Positions 58,544 to 64,000 of a DNA stretch of 64,000 nt are shown in pieces. The position numbers were made by a program, and so were the translations under genes. This stretch comes from JBGSOV01 sp964558715 (lineage in GTDB: Bacteria > Patescibacteriota > Gracilibacteria > CAIRYL01 > GCA-016699755), in the NCBI GenBank assembly GCA_964558715.1, contig CAZLFD010000001.1, positions 24,564 through 88,563 of the forward strand. The letters run 5' to 3'. Numbering within the stretch: position 1 is the stretch's first letter; each line of letters starts with the position of its first letter. The notes beneath the pieces are model-generated. The model saw only the letters and a list, made by a program, of their open reading frames with translations, had not been told where the DNA came from and made no database searches.

Positions 58544-60289
58544 CTATAGCTCCAAAAAACCACCTGCCTGATGCTGCCACATGTCAGCGTAGACACCTTT
58601 TTTCTCGAGCAGTTTCTGGTGCGTACCGTCTTCAATGATGCGGCCGTTCTCGAGTACGATGATGCGGTCCATTTTGAGAATGGTCGACAAACGGTGGGCG
58701 ATGACGATACTGGTGCGCCCTTCCAGCAAAGCGAAGATTGCCTGCTGCACCTTGAGCTCTGTGATGGAATCGAGGGCACTGGTGGCTTCGTCGAGAATGA
58801 CGATCGGCGCGTCTTCAAGAAATGCGCGTGCGATAGCAACGCGCTGTTTTTCTCCGCCAGAAAGCTTGACTCCGCGCTCACCCACGAGTGTATCAAAGCT
58901 CGAAGAGAAGTTTTCGATAAACTCCGATGCCTGCGCTTTTTCAGCGGCAGCGCGGATTTCTGCAAGACTCGCTTGGGGTTTGGCAAAACCAATATTCTCG
59001 GCAATACTGCGATGAAAAAGTTCTGGTTGCTGCGGTACAAGCGAGATATTCTGGCGCAGCGATTCTTGCGTCACCCGAGCGATATTTTGTTTGTCGATGA
59101 GAATTTGGCCAGATTGGATATTAAAAAAACGAAAGAGCAGTTTGACGATGGTAGATTTTCCCGCCCCGGTATGCCCGACCAAAGCCACGCTTTGCCCGGC
59201 GGGAATATTGAGAGAAAAATCTGAAAACTGTGAGTCTTCGTCAGAATACGCAAAATGGACATTTTTGAAATCGATATCACCTTTTTTCACAGAGAGTTCG
59301 GTGGCATCGGGATGATCTTGCACCGATGGTGTGAGTTCAAATATTTCCACCATTTCCTGCCCATCGGCAAGCGCGCGAAAGAATGTGCGCATCTTTTTGC
59401 CGAAATCCCATAATCCATGAAAAAGAATAAGCAGATATGCCTGAAAAAAGACGAATTCTTCGACCGCAAAGGTGCCTGCCTGCCAACGCTGCGCCATAAG
59501 AAAGAGCAATGCAAACTCGAGGATAAAAATGGAAAGCCCTTGAACGGCATCCCCCAAAATCGCCAGCCCCCAAGAGACAATACGCTTGCAGTAGACTTCA
59601 TAAGTAACATCTTCAGCCCTGTTATATTCATTGGCCTCACGGGCAAAAGTTTTCACTGCTGCCTGATTGGCAAATGCATCGGCATAAACGGCGCCTACTT
59701 TTGAGTCAGCTGCGGCAGTGCTTCGATCAAACTTTAGTTTCCACTGCGAAAACCAGATATTGCCACCAAGAAAAACAAAGATCCATATCAAGAAGAGCAG
59801 GGCGAATTTTGGCTCGAAATACAAAAAAATTCCGAAGGTAATAAAAATACGCAGTCCCTGGTTGAGTAATGTAAAAGCAAACCAGTCATAGATCGTTTCA
59901 AAAGCATTCACAAAACGGCCGACTTTTTTTACGAGTGATCCGGTAAAAGTGTTTTCAAAGAATTGTAGCGGTTGATTCTGAATCGCCAGAAAACAGCGTC
60001 TATCAAGATCACGCATGCAGCGCGTTTCAAACAAGACAATAGCGACATCGAAAATACGAAAACTTATCCAAAGAGAGCTGTAAACCAGAGCAAACAAGAT
60101 AATAATCACCCCCATGCGTTGCAGTGTTTCTTCACTCGCCTCCATTGTGATTGTTTCGGCAAATGCGCTTAACACGAATGGTTGCACCGAACTGATACTC
60201 GCCGCAATAACGATGGTCAGGTTTGAGAGCATAAACATTCCGAAATGCTCTTTTATCGTCGGCCAGCAATACTTGATGATCTTGTTCAC
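58544..60289 (-). CDS. ABC exporter, fused membrane and ATPase domains
   Basis: 581 residues. Six membrane helices in the first ~320 residues, then an ATPase domain: Walker A VGHTGAGKST, Q-loop SLVPQQPELF, signature KLSGGEKQRVAIARA, Walker B APIVILDEATSALD, H-loop IVIAHRLSTI. A half-transporter of the MsbA/multidrug type that must dimerise. Substrate unknown (lipid, peptide or drug). Alone on the minus strand. Confidence 0.92.
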   Translation of the reverse strand: MNKIIKYCWPTIKEHFGMFMLSNLTIVIAASISSVQPFVLSAFAETITMEASEETLQRMGVIIILFALVYSSLWISFRIFDVAIVLFETRCMRDLDRRCFLAIQNQPLQFFENTFTGSLVKKVGRFVNAFETIYDWFAFTLLNQGLRIFITFGIFLYFEPKFALLFLIWIFVFLGGNIWFSQWKLKFDRSTAAADSKVGAVYADAFANQAAVKTFAREANEYNRAEDVTYEVYCKRIVSWGLAILGDAVQGLSIFILEFALLFLMAQRWQAGTFAVEEFVFFQAYLLILFHGLWDFGKKMRTFFRALADGQEMVEIFELTPSVQDHPDATELSVKKGDIDFKNVHFAYSDEDSQFSDFSLNIPAGQSVALVGHTGAGKSTIVKLLFRFFNIQSGQILIDKQNIARVTQESLRQNISLVPQQPELFHRSIAENIGFAKPQASLAEIRAAAEKAQASEFIENFSSSFDTLVGERGVKLSGGEKQRVAIARAFLEDAPIVILDEATSALDSITELKVQQAIFALLEGRTSIVIAHRLSTILKMDRIIVLENGRIIEDGTHQKLLEKKGVYADMWQHQAGGFLEL

Positions 60290-60382
60290 AGCAGAAAAAA
60301 GTGTGAGTGATGCAGACTAACGCAAAGTACAACGAAAAGCGAGCGGTTTTTGTTTCAAGACTGATGTTCACCAGTGCTGAGA

Positions 60383-60420
60383 CGCCCCCCTTCTGTTCCC
60401 CCTAACTCAGGGGGAAAGCT
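60383..60420. repeat. GC-rich dispersed repeat, copy R3
   Basis: GCCCCCCTTCTGTTCCCCCT followed by AACTCAGGGGGAAAGC. Same C-arm, TAACTCA centre and G-arm as the other copies, in reversed or partial form. Confidence 0.55.
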
Positions 60421-60497
60421 GCGCGCCTTCTACCCACCCCACGGCAAAATTTGTATCAAGTCATGAATCGCCTGTGCAGAGTACAGCTGTAATCTCG

Positions 60498-60537
60498 GGA
60501 GGCCCTCCCTGAGTTGGGGGAGGCTGGGAGGGGTCGA
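60498..60537. repeat. GC-rich dispersed repeat, copy R4
   Basis: GGAGGCCCTCCCTGAGTTGG followed by GGGAGGCTGGGAGGGGTCGA. This is the fullest copy and shows the tail GAGGCTGGGAGGGGTCGA shared with R2. Confidence 0.65.
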
Positions 60538-60619
60538 TTGCAAATCAGGAGTAATCAAAAATGAGGCTTATCAGATTGCGAATTACTAGTGACGGACAAA
60601 CTTTCATGCCGCTTACACC

Positions 60620-60648
60620 TTGAAACTTACCGCTTGTTTCGGTACAAT
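60620..60648 (+). promoter_or_regulatory. Predicted ftsE promoter
   Basis: TTGAAA (60620-60625), 17-bp spacer, TACAAT (60643-60648, 5 of 6), about 20 nt before the ftsE ATG. Confidence 0.6.
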
Positions 60649-60668
60649 AAAGCGATAAAACAAAGTCT

Positions 60669-61373
60669 ATGATCCGCTTTCGCAACATCGAAAAACATTT
60701 CGGCCACATGCGCGTACTCGAACATGTTGACTTCATCGTACGCAAAGGCGAGCTCGTCGCACTGGTCGGCAGTTCTGGCGTCGGTAAATCAACGCTGATC
60801 CATATGCTACTCGGAGCAGAAAAACCGAGCTTTGGCAGTGTCGAGATCGACGGCTACAACTTAAGCACTCTCAACTCGGCACAACAGCAACTTTTACGCA
60901 GGAGTATGGGCGTGATCTTTCAGGATTTTAAACTCCTGAAAAATAAAACTGTTTTTGAAAATGTCGCTTTTGCCATGGAAGTCTGCGGCGAAACCGGTGA
61001 AGATATTGAAGACCGCGTACCCGAAGTGCTCGACCGGATGTTTTTGCTGCCACTTGAAAACAAGTTCCCCCACCAGCTTTCAGGTGGCGAAAAGCAGCGA
61101 GTAGCAATTGCCAGGGCGTTGGTGCATCAGCCAAAATTACTGGTGGCGGATGAGCCGACCGGTAATCTCGATCCAGATAATACGTATGAAATCGGCAAAA
61201 TACTTAAAGACCTTAACGAAAAAGACGGCATCACTATTATTGTTGGAACGCACGACCGCGAACTTGTAGAAATACTCAAGCCTCGCGTCATCCAGATTAA
61301 AAACGGGGTGATTACGAGTGATGAAAAAAACGGCAAATTTCCCGAGCGCAAATTAGTGATACCAGCGAAATGA
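60669..61373 (+). CDS. ftsE: Cell-division ATP-binding protein FtsE
   Basis: 234 residues. Starts MIRFRNIEKHFGHMRVLEHV and carries Walker A VGSSGVGKST, Q-loop MGVIFQDFKLLKNKTVFENV (typical FtsE), signature QLSGGEKQRVAIARAL, Walker B LLVADEPTGNLDP. FtsE works with the membrane protein FtsX to switch on peptidoglycan hydrolases at the septum. No ftsX follows; the next gene is trxA on the other strand. Confidence 0.92.
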   Translation: MIRFRNIEKHFGHMRVLEHVDFIVRKGELVALVGSSGVGKSTLIHMLLGAEKPSFGSVEIDGYNLSTLNSAQQQLLRRSMGVIFQDFKLLKNKTVFENVAFAMEVCGETGEDIEDRVPEVLDRMFLLPLENKFPHQLSGGEKQRVAIARALVHQPKLLVADEPTGNLDPDNTYEIGKILKDLNEKDGITIIVGTHDRELVEILKPRVIQIKNGVITSDEKNGKFPERKLVIPAK

Positions 61374-61400
61374 TAATCAGCGTGTGCGTAGCATCTTGCA

Positions 61401-61440
61401 TCCTCCCCTTATTTTAGGGGGGGCGTAGGTGGGGTTGTGA
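61401..61440. repeat. GC-rich dispersed repeat, copy R5
   Basis: TCCTCCCCTTATTTTAGGGG followed by GGGCGTAGGTGGGG. Lies 28 bp after the ftsE stop and could act as its terminator hairpin. A further partial copy may start at 61472 (CTCCCCCCTTAATTTTC). Confidence 0.55.
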
Positions 61441-61571
61441 TTTTTTGCTTTGTGCCCATATGTTATTCATAGCTCCCCCCTTAATTTTCTCTTGGTGCAA
61501 GAAGGGGAAGTTTCACAATTCCACACAAACACAAAGTTCTCGATTCTGGTCATGCCAGAATGACCCATATT

Positions 61572-61889
61572 CTAGCTCAGCAGTGGCTGCAGCTTGGCAA
61601 GAAACCCTTCTTTCGACATTGCGCCAACAATATCGCCGACAACCTCGCCGTTTTTAAAGACTTTAAATGCCGGAATACTCATGATACCGAATTTTTGCGC
61701 AGTGTCAGGATTTTCATCGACATTCAATTTTCCGACTTTGATGTCGATCAGTTCTTCGCCAATCGCTTCGATAACTGGGCCCATCATCTGGCACGGCCCG
61801 CACCAGGTCGCCCAAAAGTCAACGACAACGGGCGTATCGGAATCGAGTACTTCTGCCTGAAAATTATCATCGGTAAAGATATGTGCCAT
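61572..61889 (-). CDS. trxA: Thioredoxin
   Basis: 105 residues, normal. Redox motif WCGPC in VVVDFWATWCGPCQMMGPVI, cis-proline loop IMSIPAFKVF, and GEVVGDIVGAMSKEGF. Reduces disulfides in cytoplasmic proteins. Alone on the minus strand with its own promoter. Confidence 0.96.
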   Translation of the reverse strand: MAHIFTDDNFQAEVLDSDTPVVVDFWATWCGPCQMMGPVIEAIGEELIDIKVGKLNVDENPDTAQKFGIMSIPAFKVFKNGEVVGDIVGAMSKEGFLAKLQPLLS

Positions 61890-61915
61890 ACAAACTGCAA
61901 AAAGAAATCATCTTC

Positions 61916-61944
61916 ATTATGCGCTTATTGCAAATGAGACACAA
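61916..61944 (-). promoter_or_regulatory. Predicted trxA promoter
   Basis: Minus-strand TTGTGT (61939-61944), 17-bp spacer, CATAAT (61916-61921, 5 of 6), about 27 nt before the trxA ATG. Confidence 0.5.
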
Positions 61945-62367
61945 GTCGAGTCTGTCGCGTGGGCGACAACAACACAAGCTTAAGCTAAATAAGACCAGAA
62001 ATTCTAGCATGATTGATTTTCCAAAGTAGCTCACATTCATCGAGATTCCGTAGTGAGATAGTTTCAAGTTACCATTTGTAGCAAATGCATGTGTTTGATG
62101 AGTCTCAAGCTTAAAATCAGTTGAATTGTATCACCGATCTGCTTAGCTTCAGCTCTTGGGCATTGGAGGTCGTCATTAGCACTAAACTCGTAATCGAATT
62201 CGAATCAATGCCACCTATCACGAGTCGCTCGATGATTTATCGCTTGTCGGTCTGGTAGAATCGTGGAAAAAGCGGTTTGAAGAATTGGGAATATTTACCG
62301 AAGCGTTAAGAAGCGGTGATTTTGCGCGATAAGAGTGAGAATGTGGTTTGAGTCCGTTTTGGATGCA
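61945..62367. other. Mostly empty region with a possible gene remnant
   Basis: No complete gene. A plus-strand frame without a start (62186-62332) reads YHESLDDLSLVGLVESWKKR then FEELGIFTEALRSGDFAR and stop, which looks like a protein C-terminus and may be a remnant. The remainder is AT-rich with no clear signals. Confidence 0.35.
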
Positions 62368-62825
62368 TTAGAATTCAATCTCGTAAAATGGATGTTCTTC
62401 CAAGTCGGACTTTGTGTCACCCTTGAGTCCAAGTTTTTTATAAAATTCGGCCGCATCTTGATTTGCTTGCCATTGCAGATACGATATTTTATTTTCCTCG
62501 CACCAACTCTTTCCAGCGTTAAAAAGTATTTTTGCATCTTTTTCCCACGGCTCTCGGAAGAAACAAAGATGTCATGGAGGCGAGCAAGACATTTACCATC
62601 CCGTAAATTTGGACCGTAATTTTGTATCCAGATATATCCAGAAGGAGTGCCATTTGATGACGCCACCATGAGTAAATGGAGTGCATGAGAGCTGTATTGT
62701 CCTATCCTTTTCAAAACTTCGGCGTCCGAATCGAAATTTGAACTCCGTTGTTTTATAAGTAACAAGAGATCATACTCGAGTCGGCGGTTGGTCTTGACTT
62801 CTGAAAGGGTTATATTTTCTTCCAT
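62368..62825 (-). pseudogene. GNAT-family N-acetyltransferase, frameshifted
   Basis: From the ATG at 62825 (MEENITLSEVKTNRRLEYDL) the frame gives SGYIWIQNYGPNLRDGKC and the acetyl-CoA-binding start ARLHDIFVSSESRGK. At a run of five A (plus-strand T5, 62539-62543) the coding jumps frame and continues AKILFNAGKSWCEENKISYL, then QDAAEFYKKLGLK, ending HPFYEIEF and stop at 62368. Together about 150 residues, a full GNAT domain. One base restores the gene, so this is either a sequence error or a recent loss. Confidence 0.7.
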
Positions 62826-63075
62826 ATATTTATTATAGACGCTAAAAATATTGAGCGCAAGCCACACTCCCCTCTACGAAAAATGCTTTATACCGATATT
62901 GCATGTGCATATACTAAAAGGTGTACTGCCTTTATCTTGTTTCGTCATTTCAAACAGCACCTATCGGCACTAGTATAAAGGGGCTCAGAGTCCATGTCCC
63001 GTATAACGCTAGAATTGCACTAATATTGGCAATAAATCACCCCGATGCAGATTATCGAGGTATGGAGAAAAAAGG

Positions 63076-64000
63076 TTACGCATCAAACGCGCAGTTGGGG
63101 GCGATAGGAGAACCTCCGCCGACAGCGGATTGGCTGGGGGTCCATGCAGAGTTGGTGACCATGCGCATTAATGGATAGATTTTGGGGATGTCACTGTCTA
63201 CAAGTTGCCGACGGATTTGTTGACTCACTTCATGATCTGCACGTATAGCACCGTTACCACAACCACCACCATCAACAAGATATATACCGTAATCACGAAC
63301 TGCCTCTGCAAATCGTTTTCCTGCTTCGGACAATCCAAGTGCATCAATATTTACACTCGGTGGGATAGCCCATAAGGAGCCGTATGGTATATTTCCCGTA
63401 TTGTTTTTATCGTCGTACATAGACCCATCTCCTCCCACTGCTGGCAGTAGAACATCACGAGATATGAGATTGAGACAACCATTATCAAGTCGTGGTAACG
63501 CAATTTGCATAGCGTGTCGAATTGGTTGCCCTGGGGTATTTATCTCTACACCACGAAGAAGTCCAAATTTTGCTGCAATACCTGATGCGCTTGAGCCTAC
63601 ACGAGGCCCACGAGTCACTCCGGCTGAGGTAGTGTGTCTATCTCCGTGACCAAGACCACGTAAACTCCATTCATGGTGACTTCCTGCAGTTGGACCAGTA
63701 TTTTTATAAGCCCGTAGCTGATGACCAATACCAGTGGTCATATTGGAGAGTGTTACCATAGCGTCACCGCAACCTGTATTTTCTTTAATTTGAACACCGC
63801 CTACCGGGAAGTGAAGAACTTTTGGCAAGTCTCGGCCACCACCACATGCCTGAGTCACCCCAACATTTTTTGTTGGATCATTTGATGTTACTTTCATTGT
63901 GGTTACCCCTACTGGAGCACCAACATTGACTGCAAATCGTTTTGCCTTATTCCAATCCCGCACCGCCGGATGATTTGCATCAGCATACTTCGCCCCCGTC
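63076..64000 (-). CDS. Partial gene, resembles a family of large secreted actinobacterial-type proteins
   Basis: The frame is open to the window end, so the N-terminus is missing; a GTG at 63963 is only an internal codon. About 308 residues are visible, rich in Gly and His (TGCGDAMVTLSNMTTGIGHQ, HHEWSLRGLGHGDRHTTSAG). The C-terminal part GSLWAIPPSVNIDALGLSEA, then FAEAVRDYGIYLVDGGG and ALPRLDNGC, recalls secreted proteins of actinobacteria and Chloroflexi with IP.G...RLDPSLDLDALNL and A.RYGi.V.D. Function of that family is unknown to me. No membrane segment in the visible part. Confidence 0.5.
   Translation of the reverse strand, partial: TGAKYADANHPAVRDWNKAKRFAVNVGAPVGVTTMKVTSNDPTKNVGVTQACGGGRDLPKVLHFPVGGVQIKENTGCGDAMVTLSNMTTGIGHQLRAYKNTGPTAGSHHEWSLRGLGHGDRHTTSAGVTRGPRVGSSASGIAAKFGLLRGVEINTPGQPIRHAMQIALPRLDNGCLNLISRDVLLPAVGGDGSMYDDKNNTGNIPYGSLWAIPPSVNIDALGLSEAGKRFAEAVRDYGIYLVDGGGCGNGAIRADHEVSQQIRRQLVDSDIPKIYPLMRMVTNSAWTPSQSAVGGGSPIAPNCAFDA

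Larger units (their letters stand above)
60290..60668. other. Region with two GC-rich dispersed repeats and the ftsE promoter
   Basis: No gene seen. It carries repeat copies R3 (60383-60420) and R4 (60498-60537) about 115 bp apart, and the ftsE promoter at its right end. Confidence 0.6.

Noticed and set aside
1..64000. Recoding of TGA to glycine or tryptophan as in some CPR lineages.
   Set aside because: Genes such as the Ig/FN3 surface protein and the PH-domain protein end in TGA overlapping the next ATG, and proteins have normal lengths with TGA as stop.
1..64000. CRISPR arrays, rRNA operons, tmRNA, SRP RNA or RNase P RNA.
   Set aside because: No regularly spaced repeats and none of the conserved cores of these RNAs were seen on either strand by eye.

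Overview
The window looks like a piece of a draft or metagenome-derived genome from the Patescibacteria (CPR) radiation, probably a lineage with S-layer-type surface proteins such as Peregrinibacteria. That placement is inference. It rests on the absence of ribosomal protein L30 between S5 and L15 (known for CPR), sparse metabolism, several large secreted proteins with SLH or Ig-like modules, and an ftsE gene without ftsX beside it. TGA is used as stop (for example at the ATGA overlaps 32304-32307 and 56862-56865), so a TGA-recoded lineage is excluded. There is a 10-N gap in rpsH and a 100-N gap at 12252-12351, and several genes are broken by single-base shifts, some at homopolymers, so some breaks may be sequence errors. 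Layout, left to right: (1) 1-2292: end of a type IV secretion/conjugation ATPase and alanine racemase on the plus strand, then a tRNA-Lys and glutamine synthetase on the minus strand. (2) 4456-8186: rplO, rpsE, rplR, rplF, rpsH, rpsN, rplE, rplX (minus strand). (3) 8190-18599: about 10 kb of foreign-looking DNA wedged between rplX and rplN. It holds an IS30-family element and a plus-strand set of unrecognised genes, including a 1283-residue double-metallophosphoesterase protein and an HNH-like protein. Several of its ORFs are preceded by copies of a 38-bp leader repeat. (4) 18600-19851: rplN, rpsQ, rpmC, rplP (minus). (5) 20059-36197: serS, an SLH-esterase, a small kinase, tRNA-Val, ferredoxin, rnpA/rpmH, then a long minus-strand run (Ig/FN3 surface protein, MFS, PfkB kinase, unknown, TrmH methylase, PepA, PurB, SemiSWEET), and rbfA/fmt. 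(6) 36276-38973: rpsS, rplB, rplW, rplD, rplC (minus). (7) 39443-44700: a class-I glutamine amidotransferase behind what looks like a complete cysteine-codon transcription attenuator, a small membrane protein, and a subtilase/lytic-transglycosylase/repeat-protein operon. (8) 45174-55400: a giant GEVED/Cys-rich/SLH surface protein and a second secreted membrane-anchored protein. (9) 55404-64000: DUF2090 aldolase, coaE, a PH-domain membrane protein, lepB, an ABC exporter, ftsE, trxA, a broken GNAT gene and a partial secreted protein. The ribosomal genes keep the ancestral S10-spc order and orientation but are split into three blocks, each with its own TTGACA-type promoter. rpsJ, rplV, rpsC and secY are not in the window. 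The strongest new-looking signals are the cysteine leader-peptide attenuator at 40284-40476, the 38-bp leader repeat family in the inserted island, a promoter-terminator unit in front of rpmH, and a family of GC-rich dispersed repeats of which one copy lies in frame inside fmt.
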